A stretch of DNA of 15,782 nt, taken from SIG710 sp045596925 (GTDB lineage Bacteria > Bacillota > Clostridia > Oscillospirales > CAG-272). The notes beneath the pieces were generated by a model. That model ran no database searches. It saw only the letters and a list, made by a program, of their open reading frames with translations, and was not told where the DNA came from. Shown here piece after piece: positions 1-6,065 of the stretch (positions within the stretch are counted from its first letter, which is position 1; every line of letters starts with the position of its first letter). The stretch covers positions 1 to 15,782 of the forward strand of contig JAZODH010000077.1 in NCBI GenBank assembly GCA_045596925.1, given 5' to 3'. The position numbers were made by a program, and so were the translations under genes.

Positions 1-1
1 G

Positions 2-193
2 GCAGCAAGCGAAGTAGGAGTTAATCTTAACCAGGGCTACAACGGTGACCTCACCGCTCGTCAGGCAGGTTCCATCGGCGGTCAGATGGTTAACAATATG
101 AACCCCGTACGAACTATGAGATTTGAACGTCGCAACCGAATATCGCAAGGACACAAGATAACCGTCAAGTACGCGTTTTCCCTTACGGTATAA
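2..193 (+). pseudogene. C-terminal part of an alpha/beta-type small acid-soluble spore protein, 3' end replaced
   Basis: Reading from base 2 without a start codon gives AASEVGVNLNQGYNGDLTAR followed by QAGSIGGQMVNNM (to base 100). This is the conserved C-terminal half of alpha/beta-type small acid-soluble spore proteins, which coat DNA in the dormant spore; the LTARQAGSIGGQM stretch corresponds to the second SASP signature. The N-terminal half lies outside the window. In the family only about 10-20 residues normally follow GGQMV, usually starting KKMIE. Here the frame instead runs through about 30 unrelated residues (from N at 101-103) to TAA at 191-193. The family match stops near base 100, just upstream of a transposon-type gene, so I infer that the natural 3' end was replaced by insertion or recombination. 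Assignment to SASP is confident; the exact junction is not. Confidence 0.8.
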
Positions 194-231
194 AGGTTTT
201 GATGAAATAAACGTACGGAGGAACAAACAAA

Positions 232-606
232 ATGAAAGAAGCAAAAACCATCTACGAACAGCTCGGAGGTACATACCGCGAGGAAAACGGCAATCTCGTT
301 CCCGACGTGGAGCTACCCGAACAGAAGCCCATCGGCAAATACGGTAAGATGCATCTTGACTATCTCAAGCAACACCGTCGCGGAAGGTACTCCACCCTGC
401 TCGGTGAAGGACGGCTAAACGCCTACCTTGCCGACGTAGACGAACAGGCACACGAAATGCTGACCTCTCTGACAGTAGAGCTTGCCAAGCCACAAGGCAT
501 AGACGAACACCTCAAAGCAACCGATCAAATGCGGTGGGTGCAGATGATGAACAACGTCCAAGCGCAGGCAGAGGAAATCGTCGCCAATGAACTGCTCTAT
601 ACTTAA
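232..606 (+). CDS. tnpV: TnpV family transposon-encoded protein
   Basis: This 124-residue protein matches TnpV as I know it from clostridial transposons and conjugative elements. It has the N-terminal IYEQLGGTY, the central IGKYGKMHLDYLKQHRR followed by LLGEGRLNAYLADVDEQA, and the C-terminal WVQMMNNVQAQAEEIVANEL. Its length is normal for the family and no frame is broken. GGAGG at 217-221 lies 10 bases before the ATG. The biochemical role of TnpV is not established; it is usually seen as an accessory gene of mobile elements. No transposase, recombinase or terminal repeats are visible beside it, so it is probably a solitary or remnant copy. The upstream 101-231 segment is neither spore-protein coding sequence nor a recognisable gene and probably arrived with it. 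Confidence 0.85.
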   Translation: MKEAKTIYEQLGGTYREENGNLVPDVELPEQKPIGKYGKMHLDYLKQHRRGRYSTLLGEGRLNAYLADVDEQAHEMLTSLTVELAKPQGIDEHLKATDQMRWVQMMNNVQAQAEEIVANELLYT

Positions 607-728
607 AGCAACGAAAGAAAATATTTTCCAAGTAACTGATTCTCGTATTAAATCCCTTGTCTATGCATATACTATTATCGGGTGGAAATCCCGTAAGCAA
701 AATGAAATATTTTTTTCGATAAAAGGTA

Positions 729-757
729 TTGCATTTTTCTTAAAAGTATGGTATAAT
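729..757 (+). promoter_or_regulatory. Extended -10 sigma-A promoter for the DUF3800 unit
   Basis: TTGCAT (729-734) and TATAAT (752-757) are separated by exactly 17 bases, and TGG directly before the -10 box gives the TGnTATAAT extended form. Transcription should start near 764, so the leader RNA would be about 80 bases before the DUF3800 start codon. This is a near-consensus vegetative promoter. Confidence 0.8.
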
Positions 758-763
758 ACAGAC

Positions 764-831
764 AAGGAAAACGGGCTGGTCGTAAGACCCGGGTCCACCT
801 GCGGCGGGGATGTTCCCCGCCATTTTGTTTT
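764..831 (+). ncRNA. Structured leader, candidate DUF3800 RNA motif
   Basis: Between the predicted transcription start and the DUF3800 gene lies a GC-rich, structured stretch in an otherwise AT-rich intergenic region. GGTC (778-781) pairs with GACC (786-789) around a GTAA tetraloop. GACCCGGGTC (786-795) is a perfect palindrome that could form an alternative pairing. A strong 8-bp hairpin follows at 803-821. Comparative work has described a set of 'DUF3800' RNA motifs found upstream of DUF3800-domain genes, and both the location and the gene partner fit. I cannot say which numbered motif this is without a covariance-model search. It could instead be a simple attenuator. Confidence 0.55.
803..830 (+). 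terminator. Terminator-like hairpin inside the DUF3800 leader
   Basis: GGCGGGGA (803-810) and TCCCCGCC (814-821) form a perfect 8-bp stem with a TGT loop, followed by the T-rich ATTTTGTTTT. It lies between the promoter and the DUF3800 ribosome binding site. It could therefore act as an attenuator, or it could be the 3' stem of the leader RNA. Confidence 0.5.
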
Positions 832-847
832 GGATGGAGTGTGAATG

Positions 848-1537
848 ATGAACGAACTAAGTATATTCGTTGACGAGTCGGGCGATTTCGGTTCATACGA
901 GCCGCACACACCATTTTATTTGTTTACACTCGTATTCCATGATCAAAGCAATTCCATCGAGGATCAGATCAGTCATTTGGAACACGGACTCACAGATGTT
1001 GGATTTGACATGAAGCATTGTTTCCACGCAGGCCCTATTATCCGCCGCGAAGAAGATTATCAAAATCTTTCAATAACAGAACGTAGAAAATGCCTCAACC
1101 GCATTTTAACATTTGCAAAGAACTGTGAGATATCCTACATTACCTTTTCGGTTGAGAAGAAGCATATGTCGGACTCGCTCAGCTTGACAGTGGCACTCTC
1201 CAAGCAACTCTCGGCATTTATTCGCGAGGAATACGCCTTCTTTGCGGGGTTTGATAAGATCATCGTTTACTACGATAACGGACAAGTTGAGTTGAACAAG
1301 CTCTTGGCATCTGTATTCACGGTTATGCTTCCGCAAGCGGAGTTCCGTAAGGTAATGCCCGCAGATTACAGGCTGTTTCAAGTTGCAGATCTTTTCTGCA
1401 CGTTGGAGCTTATCTGCCTTAAGGACGAGCGTCATATTATGTCCAAATCCGAGGAAGCATTTTTTGGCTCTATGCGAGATATGCAGAAGAACTACCTCAA
1501 GCCGATGTATAAGAAACGCTACAAGGAGATGAAGTGA
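848..1537 (+). CDS. DUF3800 domain protein (putative RNase H-like nuclease)
   Basis: The protein begins with the typical DUF3800 signature IFVDESGDFG and has the late FQVADLFC motif of that family. It also has a VYYDNG strand motif between them. The conserved acidic positions (Asp in VDESG, Asp in YYDNG, Asp in QVADL) are arranged as expected for an RNase H-like fold, which is why the family is suspected to contain nucleases; the activity is unproven. Two ATGs stand at 845 and 848. GGAG at 836-839 leaves 5 bases to the first and 8 to the second, and the family normally starts MNEL-like, so I prefer 848 (229 residues; 230 from 845). A dedicated promoter and a structured leader precede it, and a small frame overlaps its end. 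DUF3800 genes often sit in mobile or defence-rich accessory regions, in keeping with the nearby tnpV. Confidence 0.85.
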   Translation: MNELSIFVDESGDFGSYEPHTPFYLFTLVFHDQSNSIEDQISHLEHGLTDVGFDMKHCFHAGPIIRREEDYQNLSITERRKCLNRILTFAKNCEISYITFSVEKKHMSDSLSLTVALSKQLSAFIREEYAFFAGFDKIIVYYDNGQVELNKLLASVFTVMLPQAEFRKVMPADYRLFQVADLFCTLELICLKDERHIMSKSEEAFFGSMRDMQKNYLKPMYKKRYKEMK

Positions 1538-1538
1538 T

Positions 1539-1667
1539 ATAGCTACCGAAGATATCAAAAAGGCAATTGCCGAACTGATGCGCGAGATTCAAAAGGGCGA
1601 GGATAGCGCAAAAGAAAAAGGATATATCGATATATCCGATGTTGAAAAGATCATAAAAATGAAGTAA
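1539..1667 (+). pseudogene. Small companion frame of the DUF3800 gene, start codon ATA instead of ATG
   Basis: Immediately after the DUF3800 stop, a 42-codon frame begins (M/I)ATEDIKKAIAELMREI and ends SDVEKIIKMK with TAA at 1665-1667. It has a well placed ribosome binding site (AAGGAG 1523-1528, 10 bases upstream), yet the codon at the expected start (1539-1541) is ATA. The composition (Lys/Glu-rich, amphipathic helix, YIDISDVEK) looks protein-like and resembles the C-terminal part of small antitoxin-type proteins, but I do not recognise a family. Either the gene has just lost its start by a single G-to-A change, or ATA is used as a rare start, or translation begins at the internal ATG at 1578 (29 residues). 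Too short and non-standard for automatic gene finding. Confidence 0.5.
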
Positions 1668-1676
1668 TTATAATAG

Positions 1677-1708
1677 ATCGCTATCCTTCGAGGGTAGCGA
1701 TTTTCTTT
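1677..1708 (+). terminator. Intrinsic terminator after the DUF3800 unit
   Basis: ATCGCTATCC (1677-1686) pairs with GGGTAGCGAT (1692-1701), with one T-G wobble, around a TTCGA loop, and is followed by TTTCTTTTTAT. The T-rich tail favours the plus strand. The hairpin also sits directly behind the stop of the minus-strand regulator and may serve both convergent genes. Confidence 0.8.
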
Positions 1709-2098
1709 TTATCCTTTAACCATTGTACCAAAGCAGAAAAGAGCGACCGAGAAACCGAGGGAAACCACGGTCGACTCGGTTGATATCGTTCCTGCCAAGT
1801 TGCATACACATACGCCGATCATCACACCCGTAGCGAGGATTCGGATAAACTCTTTACGAACGGTAGATAAAAAAGTAGTTTTGGGTACACATTCCTTTTT
1901 TTTCGGCGTTATTGGTGTTTCGACCGGTAAACCAAGCAGGTCGATAAGCTTCTCCAAATGCTCGTCACAAGGCTTTGATAGTCCCCGTTCCCACTTGGAA
2001 ACAGCCTTTCCTGATATACCGAGCATCGCCCCAAGCTCCGATTGTGTCAGACCGCGTTCTTTTCTTTTCTGCGATATTAATACGCATATATTATCCAT
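1709..2098 (-). CDS. XRE-family transcriptional regulator with C-terminal membrane anchor
   Basis: Residues 6-57 form a clear HTH_3 (Cro/C1-type) DNA-binding domain: LTQSELGAMLGIS, then KAVSKWERGLSKP, and a final LEKLIDLLGL helix. A basic linker with PKKK follows. The last 45 residues hold two hydrophobic stretches (about 86-103 and 109-126) that would place the protein in the membrane with the HTH in the cytoplasm. Regulators of this layout are common in clostridia, where they often control a neighbouring gene. GGAGG lies six bases before the ATG on the minus strand. The gene is divergent from the large beta-helix/LuxR gene at 2251 across a 152-bp AT-rich gap, so control of that gap is the simplest inference. 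The ligand or signal cannot be seen from sequence. Confidence 0.85.
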   Translation of the reverse strand: MDNICVLISQKRKERGLTQSELGAMLGISGKAVSKWERGLSKPCDEHLEKLIDLLGLPVETPITPKKKECVPKTTFLSTVRKEFIRILATGVMIGVCVCNLAGTISTESTVVSLGFSVALFCFGTMVKG

Positions 2099-2124
2099 GT
2101 AAACCTCCGTAAACTGTTTGGTTG

Positions 2125-2150
2125 ATTATAGTATTAACAATAATTATTTG
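2125..2150 (-). promoter_or_regulatory. Possible promoter and operator region of the XRE regulator
   Basis: On the minus strand TATAAT (plus-strand ATTATA, 2125-2130) lies upstream of the XRE gene, but no convincing -35 box stands 16-18 bases further up. The palindrome AATAATTATT (2139-2148), flanked by C and TG, falls between the two divergent promoters and could be an operator. The sequence is AT-rich, so chance palindromes are likely. Confidence 0.25.
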
Positions 2151-2166
2151 TTTTTTATTACAGACC

Positions 2167-2195
2167 TTGAAATAAAGCAAAATTTATGTTATAAT
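2167..2195 (+). promoter_or_regulatory. Extended -10 sigma-A promoter for the beta-helix/LuxR gene
   Basis: TTGAAA (2167-2172) and TATAAT (2190-2195) are 17 bases apart, and TGT precedes the -10 box (TGnTATAAT). The predicted start near 2202 leaves a short leader before the GAGGTGGAG ribosome binding site at 2237-2245 and the ATG at 2251. Confidence 0.8.
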
Positions 2196-2250
2196 ACGGT
2201 AGATAGACCAACTGTTTGCATCAAATTGAATTTTGTGAGGTGGAGTCTGT

Positions 2251-4701
2251 ATGAAACGAAAAAACATGACGCGCTTATTTACGGCACTTCTGATCGTGAG
2301 TCTTATATTTTCTGTGTTGCCCATGGCGGTGTCCGCGCAGGAAACAAAGCTGATCACCACGAGGGCAGAGTTTGAAAAGGCACTCAGGGACGCAAAGGAC
2401 GGCGATACGCTTCTCGTCGGAGATATCGACTTTGAGCTTCCTTATACGGGCGCGGTTAATACGGTTGAAAGGATCACGATCGATAAAAGCGTTACGGTCA
2501 AAAACGGAAAGACTGACGGAAACGCCGTCTTTTGGGGCGCGAGCTTTATACTGAGTGGCACGAAGATCGGCGGCGACCGCTCGTCGTTTGTTTTTGAGGG
2601 TATCATCTTCGACGAGAGACTTGACACAGGCACGCTGACAGATGAGGATTGGAAGCTTTCCTACGATAGTTTGGGCGAGGAATTATCCCCGTATCCACTG
2701 AAGAATCAGTATGCCGTTGAGTGCAATGGTAACGGGGTTGCAAGCTTCAAAAATTGCGAATTCAAGAATTATATGCATACGTACGGTCCCGCCATCCGCG
2801 CGTTTTATGGGGATTATACGCTGACTCCCTCTATTGAAGCGGAACACGGCGACAACGTGCCGTATCGGTTGGAACTGAATCTGGAGGGATGCAGCTTTTC
2901 GTCCAACGCCTCACTGTACGGCGGCGGTGCAGTCTACGTTGAAGCAACCGGCAAGAACGTAACGCTTAACGTGAAGGATTGCAGCTTTAAGGAAAACAAA
3001 TCAGGCTTTGTTCAAAATGCGGTCGGCGGCGGAGCGGTATACGTGAAAAATACCGTTGCTACCTTTGAGGGATGCGTTTTCGAGAAGAACGACGCAAATT
3101 ATTATTACGGCGGCGAAAGATTTTGGGCGGATAAGCTGAGCGGCGGTGCAATCGGATGTGACGACGACTCCTCTCTTACCGTTCGTAATTGTATGATTAT
3201 CGGAAACAAGGCATCGTTTGGCGGAGCAATCGGCATTCTTATATCAAGCGCGGATATTGAGGACTGCTATATAAACGAAAACAAAGCAATTCCCGAAACC
3301 GAGAGTGCGTCAGGCAATCTCGGATTATGCAGTGAGCAGGGACTTGGCGGCGCGATATATCTCAACGGCGCAACGAACGTAACCATAAGCAACACCGAGA
3401 TTCGCAAAAATTACGCAGAAAACGCAATGGGTGCGATCTACACGGATTATAATCCTTCTTTGGATTATAGCACGCGCTCGGTTGAGCTGCTGTTCTGCAC
3501 GATAGAGGGCAATACCTGCAAAATGAATATGTCCGACTATATGGGATACGGTGAGGACAGATGGCTTTGGTATTCGTGGTACACCGATTTCTTTGATATA
3601 AGCTATCTCGAATATTACGGAAATCTGGTTGTTGACGGTATATACAAAACGCATCTGCCCAAAACAGAGCAACCCACCGAGGAGAACGGATACAACTATT
3701 TTGGCAGTACAGCCCCGTCAGAATGGTACAACGAGGAGGGACGTCTCGTACGTGCTTCCACGGTTCCTACCGATTTTATCAAGGAGAAGTTGGGCGATAG
3801 AAATTATTACGGCATATTTACAGTAGGCGCGAACAATTACGACGTAACGTTCCGATTCTTGGCGGACGGCGAGTGCAAGCTTACGGTAACCATCCCTTCC
3901 GGCGTGATACCTACACTGCCCGAGCTGTTAAAATCGGGATACACGCTGACCTCTTGGACACTTGGTGAAGAAACGAACTATGATCCGGGCAGTCCTTTAG
4001 TGGTTGGCAATGAAACCGAAAATGTGGACATTTATGCAGTATATACCCCAAATACCTATAAGATAACCTTCGACTTTGGCTATAATAAGACCGAAGCAGA
4101 GCAGACCTTTGGCGAAGCACTTTCTCTCCCTGAGGTTATTGAACGTGCGGGGTATACCTTTGTCGGATGGTTCACGCTTGCAAATGGTGAAGGTGAACAG
4201 CTCACCGACGGCGCGAGCTTTATGACCGACGAGAACGTAACCTACTATGCTTTTTACGAACCGATAGCAGTCACGCTTCCATCCGAGTTTCCCACCGCTT
4301 TCGTGATCGTGATCTCCGCTGTCCTTCTTTTGATGTCAGGCGGCGCGGTTTGGTTCTTTATCTATAACAAAAAGAAAAAAGCCGAAGCTGAAGCGCAAGC
4401 CGCACAAATGGCGGCAAACTCCGAAGCTGCAGCAGAGCAGAAGATCGTCAAGACGAGATACACCGACGAGGAGATCGAAAAGATCGTTGCCGCTACCGCT
4501 GAAACTCATCTGTTGACCAACCGCGAGCTCGAAGTTTTCTGCGAGTTGCTCAAGGGTAAAAAACAGAGCGAGATCGGTTATTACCTTGGAATAAGCATCT
4601 CCACAGTCAAGGACAACGCGGGAAGGATCTACGGTAAGCTTGGCGTTGCAAACAAGGACGAGCTTTTCATTAAAATCGATAGCAAACTTCGAAAGTCATA
4701 A
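2251..4701 (+). CDS. Membrane-spanning protein: exported beta-helix and InlB repeats joined to a cytoplasmic LuxR-type HTH
   Basis: The 816-residue protein starts with a Sec signal peptide (about 1-28, AVSAQ at its end). Residues 35-420 are a beta-helix with Pmp-like repeats: GGA(V/I) motifs at 225, 260, 298, 324, 366 and 393 alternate with seven CxFxxN-like motifs (CSFSSN 214, CSFKEN 244, CVFEKN 275, CMIIGN 314, CYINEN 339, TEIRKN 382, CTIEGN 416). Two InlB/Listeria-Bacteroides repeats follow (about 531-599 and 602-670; GYTLTSW and GYTFVGW). A single membrane helix spans about 681-705, followed by basic KKKK. An Ala/Glu-rich linker leads to a LuxR/GerE helix-turn-helix at 753-810 (LTNRELEVFCELLKG, then ISISTVKDNAGRIYGKLGV). 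The HTH must be cytoplasmic if the signal peptide works. I infer a one-component sensor of a surface ligand or cell-wall state. Target genes are unknown; the zinc-ribbon operon downstream is a candidate. Confidence 0.85.
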   Translation: MKRKNMTRLFTALLIVSLIFSVLPMAVSAQETKLITTRAEFEKALRDAKDGDTLLVGDIDFELPYTGAVNTVERITIDKSVTVKNGKTDGNAVFWGASFILSGTKIGGDRSSFVFEGIIFDERLDTGTLTDEDWKLSYDSLGEELSPYPLKNQYAVECNGNGVASFKNCEFKNYMHTYGPAIRAFYGDYTLTPSIEAEHGDNVPYRLELNLEGCSFSSNASLYGGGAVYVEATGKNVTLNVKDCSFKENKSGFVQNAVGGGAVYVKNTVATFEGCVFEKNDANYYYGGERFWADKLSGGAIGCDDDSSLTVRNCMIIGNKASFGGAIGILISSADIEDCYINENKAIPETESASGNLGLCSEQGLGGAIYLNGATNVTISNTEIRKNYAENAMGAIYTDYNPSLDYSTRSVELLFCTIEGNTCKMNMSDYMGYGEDRWLWYSWYTDFFDISYLEYYGNLVVDGIYKTHLPKTEQPTEENGYNYFGSTAPSEWYNEEGRLVRASTVPTDFIKEKLGDRNYYGIFTVGANNYDVTFRFLADGECKLTVTIPSGVIPTLPELLKSGYTLTSWTLGEETNYDPGSPLVVGNETENVDIYAVYTPNTYKITFDFGYNKTEAEQTFGEALSLPEVIERAGYTFVGWFTLANGEGEQLTDGASFMTDENVTYYAFYEPIAVTLPSEFPTAFVIVISAVLLLMSGGAVWFFIYNKKKKAEAEAQAAQMAANSEAAAEQKIVKTRYTDEEIEKIVAATAETHLLTNRELEVFCELLKGKKQSEIGYYLGISISTVKDNAGRIYGKLGVANKDELFIKIDSKLRKS

Positions 4702-4730
4702 AAAAGCAATAAATTATTCAAAAAATACAC

Positions 4731-4772
4731 AGTACCTACCGCTTTACCCCCCTGCGGTAGGTACTTTTTTTG
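4731..4772 (+). terminator. Strong intrinsic terminator
   Basis: AGTACCTACCGC (4731-4742) and GCGGTAGGTACT (4754-4765) form a perfect 12-bp stem with an 11-base loop, followed by a run of T. It closes the transcript of the beta-helix/LuxR gene just before the next promoter. Confidence 0.92.
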
Positions 4773-4780
4773 CGTTTTTT

Positions 4781-4789
4781 TGGTATAAT
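4781..4789 (+). promoter_or_regulatory. Extended -10 promoter of the zinc-ribbon/lipoprotein operon
   Basis: TGGTATAAT gives a full TGnTATAAT extended -10 box. No recognisable -35 hexamer lies 16-18 bases upstream, where the right arm and T-tail of the preceding terminator are found. Transcription should start near 4796. The roughly 68-base leader contains ATCC/GGAT (4808-4811 with 4818-4821), which could form a small stem. AAAGGAGG (4851-4858) precedes the first ATG. Confidence 0.65.
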
Positions 4790-4863
4790 TAAGTCATAAA
4801 AGCGGTCATCCGTTAAAGGATAGCGTCAGGCCGTGTTTATATATCCCGTGAAAGGAGGCAGCA

Positions 4864-5211
4864 ATGTTAGAACCTGTAACAAAAAAATATCAGGATGATT
4901 CGGATCTCGAATCATTCAAATTCACGTTTTTTTGCGATCTATGCGCAAAGCCTGTCAAGGCAGTCAGCTACAGCTTCAAGCCGCCGTTTAAACCCAAGCT
5001 TTTTATAAGTGCCTCCGAACGGCGAGCGCGGGAGCTTTTGTGGCTAAGCGATCATGGGGACGCATACGAAAGAGCAAACAAAGAGGTTCTCATCTTTTTT
5101 AACCTCTGTCCCGTCTGCGGCAGACGGGTCTGCGATGATTGCTTCGCAGATGAGCAGGGAATATGCATCGAGTGCCTTAAGCTCAAAAACGAAAAGGAGG
5201 AAAAGAGTTGA
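4864..5211 (+). CDS. Small eight-cysteine zinc-finger protein of unknown function
   Basis: First gene of the operon, 115 residues, no signal peptide or membrane segment. Four CxxC pairs are visible: FFCDLC (24/27), LCPVC (82/85), VCDDC (90/93) and CIEC (101/104), enough ligands for two zinc ions. The spacing of the last three pairs is like a treble-clef or B-box-type finger. The middle part (about 45-77) is helical and basic/aromatic, and the C-terminus is Lys/Glu-rich. I do not recognise a named family. AAAGGAGG lies 5 bases before the ATG. Its stop overlaps the start of the next gene by four bases, so the two are probably translated together, and the products may form a complex. Confidence 0.75.
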   Translation: MLEPVTKKYQDDSDLESFKFTFFCDLCAKPVKAVSYSFKPPFKPKLFISASERRARELLWLSDHGDAYERANKEVLIFFNLCPVCGRRVCDDCFADEQGICIECLKLKNEKEEKS

Positions 5212-6047
5212 GTTTTCTTGAAAGAGCAATAAAGCGCGGAATCAGCCGCGGCGTGAGTCAGGCTGTCGGTAAGGCAGTGCGCACAGCGGTCGAACCCAAG
5301 GCGACCGAGCTTGCAAATAAGACAGCTGCAAGGCTTGATTCGGCATCAAATAATCAAACAGTTCAAAGCACCCCCGGCGGATTCGAGGGTGCAATGGCAA
5401 ATCTTGAGCGCGCAGCGCAAGGATATGTGACAGAGGTGAGCAAAAATATGAAGATATGCCCATCCTGCGAAACGGCGGCAACTGCGGACAACAAATTCTG
5501 TCCCCGTTGTGGTACAAGGTTGCCCGATCAGACACTTGCCGAAAGCGCTGTCTGCACAAGTTGCGGTAAGCAGAATGATCTCGGAATGAAATTTTGCAGT
5601 GCGTGCGGCACTAAACTTCCCTCTGCGATAGCCGAGGAACAAAGAGCTGCTGCACAATTTGCAGGCGTTATGGCAGAGTGGGATGCAAAGCTTCCCGCTT
5701 ATCCTAAATGGAATCTCGGCGGAAGCGACCCTTGCATTGAGCAGGACGACGGTTATCTGTGGTTTTGCGTTACTTTCCCGAATAACTATTTGGCGCAGAA
5801 AGCAGTGGAAGATTACCGAGCACTTTTGCGAGCTGAAGGATTCCGCCCTGCCGGGCAGTATCCTTCGGAGGAAATACTTTTTAAAAAAATAGGAGATGTT
5901 TGCTACCGTGCAGACACGGAGCATTGCTTCGAGGGAGGCGCGGAGTCCCCAACTATCTATTTTTCGGTCGGCGAGCCTGTGGGCGGTTTCGATTATGTAA
6001 AAACCGAGCCTACTCAAGCATTTAATTTTAAAAGTTTATTCAGATAA
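5208..6047 (+). CDS. Double zinc-ribbon protein with a C-terminal domain shared with the downstream lipoprotein
   Basis: The start is TTG at 5208, inside TTGA that overlaps the upstream stop; AAGGAGG at 5194-5200 lies 7 bases before it. Residues 1-45 form a basic amphipathic helix (AIKRGISRGVSQAVGKAV). Two zinc ribbons follow with ligands C84/C87/C98/C101 and C116/C119/C130/C133, both CxxC-x10-CxxC. Residues about 155-255 form an alpha/beta domain (LPAYPKW, then YRALLRAEGF, AGQYPSEE and TIYFSV). By eye it aligns with the third repeat of the lipoprotein encoded at 7949 (LPAYSG, WLASIESAGY, AGDYTDE, TITV). There is no signal peptide or membrane helix, so it should be cytoplasmic, though the N-terminal helix might bind the membrane or a partner. 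Function unknown; 279 residues. Confidence 0.8.
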   Translation: MSFLERAIKRGISRGVSQAVGKAVRTAVEPKATELANKTAARLDSASNNQTVQSTPGGFEGAMANLERAAQGYVTEVSKNMKICPSCETAATADNKFCPRCGTRLPDQTLAESAVCTSCGKQNDLGMKFCSACGTKLPSAIAEEQRAAAQFAGVMAEWDAKLPAYPKWNLGGSDPCIEQDDGYLWFCVTFPNNYLAQKAVEDYRALLRAEGFRPAGQYPSEEILFKKIGDVCYRADTEHCFEGGAESPTIYFSVGEPVGGFDYVKTEPTQAFNFKSLFR

Positions 6048-6065
6048 TAACGGAGGTTACTTTTT

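Noticed and set aside
587..844. Plus-strand frame of 85 codons overlapping the end of tnpV
   Set aside because: It runs through the promoter and structured leader of the DUF3800 gene, and has no ribosome binding site or protein-like composition.
2118..2375. Plus-strand frame of 85 codons before the beta-helix/LuxR gene
   Set aside because: It covers the promoter and the signal-peptide region in another frame; no ribosome binding site.
5346..6017. Minus-strand open frame of 223 codons opposite the double zinc-ribbon gene
   Set aside because: The plus strand carries two exact zinc ribbons here; the antisense product is unlike any protein.
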